Part shown: piece after piece, positions 24,521-31,815 of the stretch
How the letters are laid out: every line of letters begins with the position of its first letter
How positions within the stretch are numbered: position 1 is the stretch's first letter
Assembly: GCA_030533105.1 (NCBI GenBank)
Contig: JAUNJT010000004.1
Span: 1 to 38,253, forward strand
Reading direction: 5' to 3'
Length of the DNA stretch: 38,253 bases
Source of the DNA: Eggerthellaceae bacterium
GTDB lineage: Bacteria; Actinomycetota; Coriobacteriia; Coriobacteriales; Eggerthellaceae
Program-made: the position numbers and the translations under genes
The notes under the pieces: model-generated
The model's input: the letters and a program-made list of their open reading frames with translations, nothing else
The model's database searches: none
What the model was told of the DNA's origin: nothing

Positions 24521-25087
24521 TCACGCGACATCACCCTGCAACGGCACGAAGGAAGCATCTGCCATCTGCACAAGCGTTTCGAATGATGCACCGTCATCCA
24601 TGCTGAGGTTATACAGGATTCCAGGCACTGCATCAATCCACGCGATGAACCCGACCTTGCCGGCTACGAAGCACAACGCGGAACGGTCTTTCACAATCTG
24701 AGTGCCAATGGTATCCCATGTGTAATTCATGCCCGAGATGTCGATATCGGCATAGGTTGCTTGATCGCTCTTCGCCTTGCTTGTATCAATAGCAAGATCC
24801 GTCAAACTGGTTGCCTGAGCACGCAGATTCGCCTGCTTGCCGTCGAGCGTGAATCGCATTTCGGCGATGGGGTTCTCGACCTTGTAAATGAAGTACTTGA
24901 CATCCGTTGCGCCTTCAGGAGCGGGCAAATCGATGCCTGTTGCTTCAACAATGCCTTGCTGTGTGCTTTCTTCCATGGGATTGGCGATCTGCTGGCTGCC
25001 GCCAGTCTTCTGACCTTGCGAAGAGCTGCATGCCGCAAGACAGCAGGTGATCATGAGCGCTGCAAGTACGAATGCAAGTCGTTTCAT
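24521..25087 (-). CDS. Lipoprotein of unknown function
   Basis: A 188-residue exported lipoprotein. The signal peptide MKRLAFVLAALMITCCLAAC ends in a lipobox with Cys20 as the lipidated residue; SSSQGQKTGGSQQ is a flexible spacer. The mature part has alternating strands (VKYFIYKVENPIAEMRFTLDG; ALCFVAGKVGFIAWIDAVPGILYNLSMDDG) that suggest a compact alpha/beta or beta domain. I do not recognise the family. AAAGGA is 8 bases before ATG 25087. It is the first gene of the lipoprotein-eamA-kinase-MATE unit and is divergent from the B12-controlled operon. No metal ligand cluster or catalytic motif is visible. Confidence 0.83.
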   Translation of the reverse strand: MKRLAFVLAALMITCCLAACSSSQGQKTGGSQQIANPMEESTQQGIVEATGIDLPAPEGATDVKYFIYKVENPIAEMRFTLDGKQANLRAQATSLTDLAIDTSKAKSDQATYADIDISGMNYTWDTIGTQIVKDRSALCFVAGKVGFIAWIDAVPGILYNLSMDDGASFETLVQMADASFVPLQGDVA

Positions 25088-25156
25088 TGGTCGTCCTTTC
25101 TTTTGGGATGGAGCCTAGGTGTATTGACAGATAAGCGAGTGTTTCATGCAAAGACG

Positions 25157-25185
25157 ATTGTATTCAAAATGCATGTCCTGGTAAA
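25157..25185 (-). promoter_or_regulatory. Promoter candidate of the lipoprotein-eamA-kinase-MATE operon
   Basis: On the minus strand TTTACC (25180-25185) and TACAAT (25157-25162) are 17 bases apart. The -10 matches at five of six positions, the -35 at four. The expected leader is about 65 bases. Confidence 0.5.
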
Positions 25186-25277
25186 CCTTTGCTGAACACA
25201 CGGCAACATCGTTGGATACATGGTGTTTCCAGGCTTTCTAAAACCCCTTCTCACCTGCAGTGAGCATCCCGTTTAGC

Positions 25278-25306
25278 TTGTAAGTTCCACCCGCAAACGT
25301 TATATT
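25278..25306 (+). promoter_or_regulatory. Sigma70-type promoter of the cobalamin operon
   Basis: TTGTAA (25278-25283) and TATATT (25301-25306) are separated by exactly 17 bases, placing the start near 25313, just before the riboswitch. The spacing and position make this the best candidate for the whole operon. Confidence 0.65.
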
Positions 25307-25329
25307 GAAGGGTAGCGTTTTTCTGAGAT

Positions 25330-25430
25330 GAAACGCCGAAAACAGGCATGGGAATACAGGGAAGCAGGTGCAAATCCTGCGCAGTGCCGCTACTGTGAGA
25401 CCCGCAGGGTCAAGCCAGATCGCTGCTCCT
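25330..25430 (+). promoter_or_regulatory. Cobalamin (B12) riboswitch
   Basis: The leader contains the conserved core in order: AGGGAAGCAGGTGCAAATCC (25358-25377), then GCAGTGCCGCTACTGTGAGA, a GACCCGCAGGGTC hairpin, and AAGCCAGATCGCTGC. These correspond to the GGGAA-GGTGnAAnTCC, GCnGnnCCGCnACTGT and GCCAG boxes of the cobalamin riboswitch family (Rfam RF00174). The aptamer normally binds adenosyl- or aqua/methylcobalamin and switches the downstream operon off. Here the operon is cobalamin synthesis with a lipoprotein gene first, as expected. The exact ends are approximate. A further hairpin AAGCAC/GTGCTT (25438-25469) follows and may belong to the aptamer's peripheral arm or the switch. Confidence 0.93.
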
Positions 25431-25477
25431 ACTGCGGAAGCACGCTGCTACGAGTCATAGCAAGTGCTTGGCACCGT

Positions 25478-25552
25478 CGAACCGCTTCGGAAACGCAAGC
25501 GACCGACAGATGCCTTTCTTTCCGTTTCTCCCCTGCCTCGCGGTTTGTTTTT
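25478..25552 (+). terminator. Possible riboswitch-controlled terminator
   Basis: CGAACCGC (25478-25485) can pair with GCGGTTTG (25540-25547, one G-U), and inside it GAAACG (25490-25495) with CGTTTC (25523-25528). TTTTTA follows at 25548-25553. This two-part stem after the aptamer, 42 bases before the first gene, is a plausible expression platform. The large internal loop lowers confidence. Confidence 0.4.
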
Positions 25553-25594
25553 ATCCGCTGCGTGTATCGGGATGAGTTGGTAGAAAGGGTCATC

Positions 25595-26026
25595 ATGAAG
25601 AGAATCGCCGCGCTTTTGGTTGCTTCAGCGCTCGTGTTCGGAGCATTGTTCGCCATATCTGGCTGCTCATCAAGTTCGTCGAGCGTGAAGGTGGAAAACG
25701 GCATCGCTGCAAACGGCACATACACCGTTGCCGTAACGCTTGAAGGCGGTACCGGCAAGGCTACCGTCAAATCCCCTGCAAAGCTCAAATCCGAAAACGG
25801 AGCGATGGTTGCGACCATCGTTTGGAGCAGCAGCAACTATGACCTGATGATCGTGGATGGCGCAGAGCTCAGGCCGAGCACCACCGACGGCGGTTCGACA
25901 TTCGAAGTGCCGGTAAGCGCGCTCGACACGCCCATCGCAGTCCAAGCAGAAACGACCGCGATGAGTCAACCGCACATCATCGACTACAAGCTCACATTCG
26001 ACTCGAAATCGCTGAAAGCCGCATAG
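25595..26026 (+). CDS. Small NEAT-like lipoprotein, first gene of the B12-regulated operon
   Basis: A 143-residue lipoprotein. The signal peptide has lipobox ISGC with Cys24, followed by a serine-rich spacer. The single domain (about 40-137) reads GTYTVAVTLEGGTGKATV, SPAKL, TIVWSSSNYDLMIVDGAEL, FEVPVSALDTPIAV and TTAMSQPHIIDYKLTFD. This strand pattern resembles the immunoglobulin-like NEAT haem-binding domain. I also recall the WSSxNYDxMIVDG motif from domains attached to Clostridia FecCD-type uptake systems. ATG 25595 follows GAAAGGG; the frame continues upstream through the riboswitch but that part is RNA. It is 5 bases from cbiD. Likely role: surface capture of a corrinoid, haem or metal complex for the ABC importer at the operon's end. 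The ligand is inference. Confidence 0.8.
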   Translation: MKRIAALLVASALVFGALFAISGCSSSSSSVKVENGIAANGTYTVAVTLEGGTGKATVKSPAKLKSENGAMVATIVWSSSNYDLMIVDGAELRPSTTDGGSTFEVPVSALDTPIAVQAETTAMSQPHIIDYKLTFDSKSLKAA

Positions 26027-26031
26027 GGAAC

Positions 26032-27201
26032 ATGGCGTTTGAGGAATACACCTATTCAGGCACGGAACGGCTTCGTCGCGGATACACCACCGGCACGTGC
26101 GCCACGCTGGCTGCCAAGGCCGGCTGTATCGCATTGCTGACAGGCCAAGCTCCCCAAATCGTATCGGTTATGACCCCTGCGGGTATCGAGGTGACCGTCG
26201 AGCCGATTTTGGTTAGCACGTCAGCAGATGAAGCCACCTTCGGCGTCATAAAGGATGCGGGCGACGATTACGATGTCACGAACGGTGCCGAGGTCCGCTG
26301 CACCGTGCGGTTCATTGAATCGGGCATTGACATCGACGGCGGCTCCGGCGTCGGACGCGTAACGGCAAAAGGTCTCAATCAGCCTCCGGGAAACGCCGCC
26401 ATCAATTCAGGTTCTCGAAAGCAAATCCAAGCCGCTGTCCAAGAATGCCTCGATACGTTCGATTGCCTCAAGGGCATCAGCGTAGTAGTTGAAGTGGTCA
26501 ATGGAGAGGAAATCGCCAAAAAGACCTTCAATCCTTCAATCGGCATTGAAGGAGGCATCTCCATCATCGGCACAACCGGCATCGTGGAACCACGAAGCTT
26601 GAAAGCATTGAAAGATGCTCTTGAGGTCGAGATTCGATATCAAGCAGCACAGGGACACAAAAACGTAATCGTGACACCGGGCAACTACGGTGAGTCGTTC
26701 TCGCTATCGCTCGAGCTTCCTCCCAACATGCCTTTGATCAAATGCGCGAACTTCATCGGTGAAACGCTGGACTGCATCGCCATCAATGGTTTCGAGAACG
26801 TTCTGCTCATAGGCCATATCGGAAAGCTCGTCAAGGTTGCTGGAAGCATCATGGACACGCATTCGCGTATGGCAGATTGCAGACGCGAGATATTCGCGGC
26901 GCATGCAGCATGGTGCGGAGCATCAACCGAGACCATTCACGAGCTGTTCGACTCGATGACGACCGATGCCTGCATCAAGATACTCGATGACGTGAACCTA
27001 CGCGACCAAGTGATCGAGCGCATCGCCCAAGCCGTGCAAGGAGCCGCCGATCGCCGCATTGGAGAGTTCGTCCGCATCGGCGTGATCATTTTCTCGAACG
27101 TTTACGGGCTTTTGGCTGTCACTCCCGAAGCTCAGGCAATAATCGACGATTGGAATGCAAACGGTATCGAAGATGCCGATGACGGAAAGGCGAACCAGTG
27201 A
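26032..27201 (+). CDS. cbiD: Cobalt-precorrin-5B C1-methyltransferase
   Basis: A 389-residue enzyme that methylates C1 of the corrin ring in the anaerobic pathway, using SAM. The signature RRGYTTGTCATLAAKAG is at 15-31, close to the N-terminus. GSGVGRVTAKGLNQPPGNAAIN, GGISIIGTTGIVEPRS, VTPGNYGE and LLIGHIGKLVKVAGSIMDTHSRMAD are the other conserved blocks of CbiD. The length is normal. ATG 26032 comes 5 bases after the lipoprotein stop with AGGGAAC close upstream. Its TGA overlaps the GTG start of cbiF by 4 bases, so translation of the two is probably coupled. Confidence 0.97.
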   Translation: MAFEEYTYSGTERLRRGYTTGTCATLAAKAGCIALLTGQAPQIVSVMTPAGIEVTVEPILVSTSADEATFGVIKDAGDDYDVTNGAEVRCTVRFIESGIDIDGGSGVGRVTAKGLNQPPGNAAINSGSRKQIQAAVQECLDTFDCLKGISVVVEVVNGEEIAKKTFNPSIGIEGGISIIGTTGIVEPRSLKALKDALEVEIRYQAAQGHKNVIVTPGNYGESFSLSLELPPNMPLIKCANFIGETLDCIAINGFENVLLIGHIGKLVKVAGSIMDTHSRMADCRREIFAAHAAWCGASTETIHELFDSMTTDACIKILDDVNLRDQVIERIAQAVQGAADRRIGEFVRIGVIIFSNVYGLLAVTPEAQAIIDDWNANGIEDADDGKANQ

Positions 27202-28001
27202 TTGATTTCGTAGGTGCAGGAAGCGGTGCCGCCGACCTCATCACCGTGAGGGGGAAAACCCTGCTTGAGCAGGCGGATGTCATCATCTATGCGGGAAGCT
27301 TGGTCAACCCCGCGCTGCTCGACTACGCGAAACCCGACTGCGTTATCTACAACAGCGCGAAGATGACGCTCGAAGACGTGCTTGATGTGATGTTCGATGC
27401 CGAAGCACAGGGAAAGCGTACCGTGCGATTGCATACGGGCGACCCGTGCCTGTACGGCGCAATCCGCGAGCAGATGGATGTGCTTGATGAAAAGGGCATC
27501 CCCTATACGTATACACCAGGCGTTTCGAGTTTCTGCGGTGCTGCAGCCGCACTCAAGGCGGAATATACACTTCCGAACGTCTCGCAAAGCGTGATCATCA
27601 CGCGCATGGAAGGACGCACTCCGGTTCCCGAGGGCGAAGCCATGAGAAAGATGGCGAGCCACGGCTGCTCGATGGTCATCTTCCTTTCGGCAAGCTTGCT
27701 TGATGCCTTGCAAGATGAGCTCATCGCAGGAGGAGCGTATACGGCCGATACGCCGGCAGCTCTCGTGTACAAGGCGACATGGCCCGATGAGCGCGTCGCC
27801 TATTGCACGGTAGGCACGATTGCGCAAACCGCACGTGAGAACAATATGACCAAGACCACCCTCGTTTGCGTGGGAGGCTTCCTCGGTTCCGAATACGACC
27901 GTTCTAAACTCTATGATCCGACCTTCTCGACGGAATTCCGCGCAGCGAGCAGCCACGCAGTTGCAAGCGCTGGCAACGTTGACGCGACCGATAAGGACTA
28001 G
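27198..28001 (+). CDS. cbiF: Cobalt-precorrin-4 C11-methyltransferase
   Basis: A 267-residue SAM-dependent tetrapyrrole methylase acting at C11. It begins IDFVGAGSGAADLITVRG, the CbiF form of the family's VGxGPGxxxLLT motif. ADVIIYAGSLVNPALL, RLHTGDPCLYGAIREQ (the GDP loop), YTPGVSSFCGAAAAL and IITRMEGRTPVPEGE are typical. The start is GTG at 27198 inside the end of cbiD (GTGA overlap), with GGAAAGG upstream. A short C-terminal tail after GSEYDRSKLYDPTFSTEFR is Ala/Ser-rich and probably unstructured. Confidence 0.96.
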   Translation: MIDFVGAGSGAADLITVRGKTLLEQADVIIYAGSLVNPALLDYAKPDCVIYNSAKMTLEDVLDVMFDAEAQGKRTVRLHTGDPCLYGAIREQMDVLDEKGIPYTYTPGVSSFCGAAAALKAEYTLPNVSQSVIITRMEGRTPVPEGEAMRKMASHGCSMVIFLSASLLDALQDELIAGGAYTADTPAALVYKATWPDERVAYCTVGTIAQTARENNMTKTTLVCVGGFLGSEYDRSKLYDPTFSTEFRAASSHAVASAGNVDATDKD

Positions 28002-28004
28002 CAC

Positions 28005-29012
28005 ATGGCCGACATCCGCCTCATAGCGTTCACCCAGAAAGGGCTCGAACTCTCAAAGCGAATCGCCGATGGCCTCATGTCAACCGGTGATGATGCTTCA
28101 TGCGCGAAGGGCTTCGGCGAAGGCAAGGTCAACCATCACCAGTGGACTGCTGAAGCATTCGCCGAGGCGGATGCGCTCGTATTCGTTTCGGCAACGGGCA
28201 TCGCAGTCAGGAGCATCGCCCCTTACGTGGTGGCCAAGGATCAAGACCCGGCCGTCATCGTGATAGACGAAGGCGCCAACTATTGCATCCCGCTTTTAAG
28301 CGGGCACATCGGCGGGGCGAATGCCCTCGCGAAGCGTATCTGCGCTATCACGGGTGCTGCCTTCGCCGTCACGACCGCATCGGATGTAAACGGCGTGTTC
28401 GCAGTTGACACCTGGGCAACCGAGCAGGGTCTCAAGGTATTGAACACGCCCGCCATCAAGGACGTGACCTCACGCTTGCTCGCAGGCGAAACGGTGACGT
28501 TCGAAAGCGAGCTTCCCATCATCGGCATGCTGCCAAAAGGCGTTGAAACCGTTCTCGGCGATCAAGCTGCCGACATTCATATCGGCATCCACCCGAACGT
28601 GACGGGGCTGAACCTCATCCCCCGTATCGCCATCGTCGGTATCGGCTGCCGAAAAGGTACCGAGCAAGCACGCATCGCGGATGCTTTCACAACGTTCTTG
28701 CGCGAAAACAACGTCGTGCGGGAAGCGATCTGCACCATCGCGAGCATTGACCTGAAGAAGGACGAGCCAGGCCTCGTAGCATTCGCGCAAGATGCCGGCC
28801 TGCCGTTCCAGACATTCAGCGAAACCGAGCTCAATGCCCTTGAAGGCGCGTTCAGCTCATCGGATTTCGTTCAGGGAGTCACCGGCGTCAGCTGCGTCTG
28901 CGAACGCGCAAGCGTAGCAGCGGGAGGCGTACTCGCGATTCCGAAAACCGTTATCGATGGCATCACCTTCGCATTAGCGGTGAAGCCTTGCACATTGAAC
29001 TGGAGTGATTAG
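28005..29012 (+). CDS. cbiG: Cobalt-precorrin-5A hydrolase
   Basis: A 335-residue enzyme that opens the delta-lactone of cobalt-precorrin-5A and releases the C20 carbon as acetaldehyde. The N-terminal and middle parts have AFTQKGLELSKRI, FVSATGIAVRSIAPYV, VIDEGANYCIPLLSGHIGGANALA and ASDVNGVFAVDTWA. The C-terminal CbiG_C domain begins AIVGIGCRKGTEQARI and includes TIASIDLKKDEPGLVAFA. It is unfused, unlike the CbiG-CbiH or CbiGF fusions of some anaerobes. It starts 3 bases after cbiF with AAGGA before the ATG. Confidence 0.96.
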   Translation: MADIRLIAFTQKGLELSKRIADGLMSTGDDASCAKGFGEGKVNHHQWTAEAFAEADALVFVSATGIAVRSIAPYVVAKDQDPAVIVIDEGANYCIPLLSGHIGGANALAKRICAITGAAFAVTTASDVNGVFAVDTWATEQGLKVLNTPAIKDVTSRLLAGETVTFESELPIIGMLPKGVETVLGDQAADIHIGIHPNVTGLNLIPRIAIVGIGCRKGTEQARIADAFTTFLRENNVVREAICTIASIDLKKDEPGLVAFAQDAGLPFQTFSETELNALEGAFSSSDFVQGVTGVSCVCERASVAAGGVLAIPKTVIDGITFALAVKPCTLNWSD

Positions 29013-29015
29013 CCT

Positions 29016-29771
29016 ATGAGCGGAACCTTGCACATCGTCGGACTTGGCCCGGGCAATGAACGCTTCATGACCCAAGCAGCGATTGAGACTTTGAAAAACG
29101 CCGATATCATCTGCGGCTACCATGTTTACACGGCTCTGGCAAGCGCCGTCGTGCCTGACACACCCGTATTCACCACACCGATGCGCAAGGAAATCGACCG
29201 CTGTCGCGAGGCTTTGCGTCTGGCGAGCGAGGGCAAGGACGTCGCGATGGTCTGCAGCGGCGATGCAGGCGTCTATGGCATGGCGGGACTCATCATGGAA
29301 CTCGCCCATGAATTCGACCCAGTCGACATCGACGTGGTCTGTGGGGTCACGGCAGCGCTTTCAGGTGCAGCGGTCCTCGGTGCACCTTTGACGAATGACT
29401 TCTGTACGATTTCGCTCTCCGACCAGCTCACTCCATGGGAGGAAATTGAAAAACGCCTGCATGCGGCCGGCGAAGCGGATTTCTGCATCGCGCTTTATAA
29501 CCCTATGAGCCGCCATCGCCCGCTGCACCTGCAAAAGGCATGCGATATCCTGCTTGAGCACCGCAATCCCGAAACGGTCTGCGGCGTCGTTCGTCAAATC
29601 GGACGCGACGACCAGTCCTTCTGGATCGGCACACTTGCAAAGCTACGCGATTACGAATGCGACATGTTCTGCACTGCGTTTGTCGGCAATGAGAAAACGC
29701 GCATCATCGATGGCAGGATGGTCACGCCACGTGGCTACGAGAAGAAACCAGAGATGGGGTCGACGGACTGA
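29016..29771 (+). CDS. cbiH: Cobalt-factor III / precorrin-3B C17-methyltransferase
   Basis: A 251-residue SAM-dependent methylase that methylates C17 with ring contraction. It opens LHIVGLGPGNERFMTQAA (the VGxGPG motif), then ADIICGYHVYTAL, MRKEIDRCREAL, AMVCSGDAGVYGMAGL, DVVCGVTAALSGAAVLGAPL and FCIALYNPMSRHRP. GYxxY and the YNPxSxxR segment are specific for CobJ/CbiH within the family. It begins 3 bases after cbiG with a TGGAGTGA ribosome site, and its TGA shares one base with the cbiJ start. Confidence 0.96.
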   Translation: MSGTLHIVGLGPGNERFMTQAAIETLKNADIICGYHVYTALASAVVPDTPVFTTPMRKEIDRCREALRLASEGKDVAMVCSGDAGVYGMAGLIMELAHEFDPVDIDVVCGVTAALSGAAVLGAPLTNDFCTISLSDQLTPWEEIEKRLHAAGEADFCIALYNPMSRHRPLHLQKACDILLEHRNPETVCGVVRQIGRDDQSFWIGTLAKLRDYECDMFCTAFVGNEKTRIIDGRMVTPRGYEKKPEMGSTD

Positions 29772-30517
29772 TGCGGGTACTTCTGTTCAGTGGTACAACC
29801 GAGGGTAAGGAACTTGCGATTCGCTTGGCGAACGCAGGCGTTTCGACCTACGTAAGCGTGGCAAGCGAAGTCGGTGCACGTAGCATGCCGACCGATGTCG
29901 ATAGACTCGAAACCATCGTCGGGCCATTGACCTATGAGGAAAAGCTCGAACTGTTCAAGGACTTCGATGTGATCGTCGATGCTACGCACCCGTTCGCAAA
30001 GTCCATCAGCACGCATGTCAAGGAAGCCGCCGATGCTACAGGCAAGCCGCTCATCCGAGTAGTGCGCGAACCCTCCGATTTGACCGGATGCCTGGTTGTG
30101 CCCACGCTCGAGGAGGCGATTGCACTCATTCCCGATGATGCCATCGTGTTGACGACCACAGGTAGCAAGCAGATCGGCGCCTATACCGTATTGCCGCGAT
30201 TCGCCGAACGCATATACGCACGCGTTCTCGATGATGCGGCATCTGTCGACGCATGCCATGAGGCAGGTCTTACCGATGACCACATCATCGCTAAGCGCGG
30301 TCCGTTCTCTCTTGAGGACAACATCAATGACATCGACCTCTTCGGCATCACGGCTCTTGTTACGAAAGATAGCGGCGCGGCAGGCGGTTTTCCCGAAAAA
30401 GCAGAAGCCTGTCGACAGCGCAACATCACGTGCATCGCCATCGCGCGACCGGACGAATCGGATGACGGCTTGTATCCCGATAGCGCGTTCGATGTGATCA
30501 TGGGTTATAGGAGATAG
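29771..30517 (+). CDS. cbiJ: Cobalt-precorrin-6A reductase
   Basis: A 248-residue NAD(P)H-dependent reductase. It begins RVLLFSGTTEGKELAIRLA, the CobK/CbiJ nucleotide-binding start. Further blocks are FDVIVDATHPFAKSISTHV, PLIRVVREPS, VLTTTGSKQIGAYTVLP, IIAKRGPFSLEDNI and LVTKDSGAAGGFPEKAEAC. All fit the family. The ATG overlaps the cbiH stop (TGATG), so the two are translationally coupled. Confidence 0.95.
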   Translation: MRVLLFSGTTEGKELAIRLANAGVSTYVSVASEVGARSMPTDVDRLETIVGPLTYEEKLELFKDFDVIVDATHPFAKSISTHVKEAADATGKPLIRVVREPSDLTGCLVVPTLEEAIALIPDDAIVLTTTGSKQIGAYTVLPRFAERIYARVLDDAASVDACHEAGLTDDHIIAKRGPFSLEDNINDIDLFGITALVTKDSGAAGGFPEKAEACRQRNITCIAIARPDESDDGLYPDSAFDVIMGYRR

Positions 30518-30519
30518 CT

Positions 30520-31815
30520 ATGATGATTTGGATAGTCGGCATCGGCATGGGTGATGCATCCACAATGACTGCGCAGGCAGCGCAAGCTATTCAGGATGCC
30601 GATGTGCTCGTCGGTGCCAAACGCATGCTCGAAAGCGCGCAGGCAGCAAGGATGGCAGCTGGCAAAGAAGCAGCTGCGGAATTGAAGGCTATTTCGCCAA
30701 ACGCCATCGTCAACGCCATCGAAGCGGCCGACGATGCAGAGCGCTTCGCAATCTTATGTTCAGGCGATACGGGCTTCTACAGCTTAGCGACCAGCGTCAC
30801 CCGCACGATCAACGAACGCTTGCCGCACGCCAACGTCGAGCTTGTTCCCGGCATCACCACCGTACAGTACTTCGCATCCAAACTCACCAAACCTTGGCAA
30901 AGCGTCGCACTTGCGAGCGCGCACGGCAAAACGTGCAACGTGCTGGGCATGGTGTTATCGCATGAGCAGGTCTTCCTGCTTACGGGTGGTGAATTAACAC
31001 CACAGACGATCATTCGCGAGCTTGCAGACTGCGGCCTGGGATTCTGTGAAGTCGCCATTGGCGAGCGCCTCTCATATGAGGACGAATGCATTACCACGGG
31101 AACCGCTGCCGAACTGCTCGAGCGCGAGTTCGACTCTTTGTCCGCGATTTGGATTTCCCGCGGACAGCTGTGCGATGACGAAGTCGCCGCGTACGCAGGC
31201 TTCCCCGGCATTCCCGATGACGCGTTTATTCGCGGAGCCATACCGATGACCAAGCGCGATATCCGCGCGTTGTGCACATCCAAAATGCGCGTGGCGAACG
31301 ATGAGGTCGTATGGGATATCGGTGCAGGCACGGGTTCGATCAGCATCGAAGCCGCATGCATGCAGCCCACCGCCCGCGTGTATGCCATAGAATTCAAGGA
31401 GGAAGGTTGCTCGCTCATCGAGCAGAACCGTGTGCGTTTCGGCGCATATAACGTCACTGTCGTGCAAGGTCGAGCGCCTATGGCGCTTGTCAACCTTCCT
31501 GCGCCTGACGTCGCATTCATCGGTGGAAGCACTGGCGGGCTTGCGCAAATCGTCGATGCGGTGCTTGCTGCGAACAAACAGGCGCGCATCGTCATCTCTG
31601 CCATCACGCTCGAAACCATCGCGCAAACCCAAGCGCTGCTCGCCGATCTTGCCGAACGCGGCGCAATCGATGGCTATCAAGCAACCCAGATCTCGGTCGC
31701 CACATCGCACGAAGCAGGTCGATATCACCTCATGACTGCCGAGAACCCGATCTTGGTGTTCGAAGCACACGGATCTGCCGCGCAAAACGACCCAAGAGAA
31801 GAAACGGATGCGTGA
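30520..31815 (+). CDS. cbiET: Fused cobalt-precorrin-7 C5-methyltransferase / C15-methyltransferase (decarboxylating)
   Basis: A 431-residue fusion. Residues 1 to about 210 are CbiE: IWIVGIGMGDASTMTAQA, ADVLVGAKRMLE, ILCSGDTGFYSLATSV, LVPGITTVQYFASKL, ALASAHGK and VFLLTGGELTP. Residues about 235-420 are CbiT, with GAIPMTKRDIRALCTSKM, the SAM loop WDIGAGTGSISIEAA (GAGTG at 268-272), and DVAFIGGSTGGLAQIVDA. The fusion corresponds to CobL of the aerobic pathway and carries out the last ring methylations and decarboxylation. It starts 2 bases after cbiJ with GGAGA upstream; ATG codons lie at 30520 and 30523. The last 4 bases overlap cbiA. Confidence 0.95.
   Translation: MMIWIVGIGMGDASTMTAQAAQAIQDADVLVGAKRMLESAQAARMAAGKEAAAELKAISPNAIVNAIEAADDAERFAILCSGDTGFYSLATSVTRTINERLPHANVELVPGITTVQYFASKLTKPWQSVALASAHGKTCNVLGMVLSHEQVFLLTGGELTPQTIIRELADCGLGFCEVAIGERLSYEDECITTGTAAELLEREFDSLSAIWISRGQLCDDEVAAYAGFPGIPDDAFIRGAIPMTKRDIRALCTSKMRVANDEVVWDIGAGTGSISIEAACMQPTARVYAIEFKEEGCSLIEQNRVRFGAYNVTVVQGRAPMALVNLPAPDVAFIGGSTGGLAQIVDAVLAANKQARIVISAITLETIAQTQALLADLAERGAIDGYQATQISVATSHEAGRYHLMTAENPILVFEAHGSAAQNDPREETDA

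Larger units (their letters stand above)
25088..25594. other. Divergent intergenic region of about 500 bases
   Basis: It separates the minus-strand lipoprotein operon from the plus-strand cobalamin operon. It holds a minus promoter (25157-25185), a plus promoter (25278-25306), the cobalamin riboswitch and a possible riboswitch-controlled terminator. Between 25186 and 25277 I see no gene or clear element. Confidence 0.8.

Noticed and set aside
24510-24522. GATTCTGAGAATC palindrome between the lipoprotein and EamA genes
   Set aside because: It overlaps a stop codon inside an operon, has no room for a hairpin loop and no promoter beside it.
25328-25594. An open frame through the riboswitch, in frame with the lipoprotein, whose product would look like a CxxC zinc ribbon
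   Set aside because: The bases are explained by the conserved cobalamin riboswitch core. There is no ribosome site at 25328, and ATG 25595 has a good ribosome site and a proper signal peptide.
27132-28004. A 290-codon minus-strand open frame across cbiF
   Set aside because: It is antisense to a clear methyltransferase gene and its composition (many Cys, His and Arg) is that of a shadow frame.
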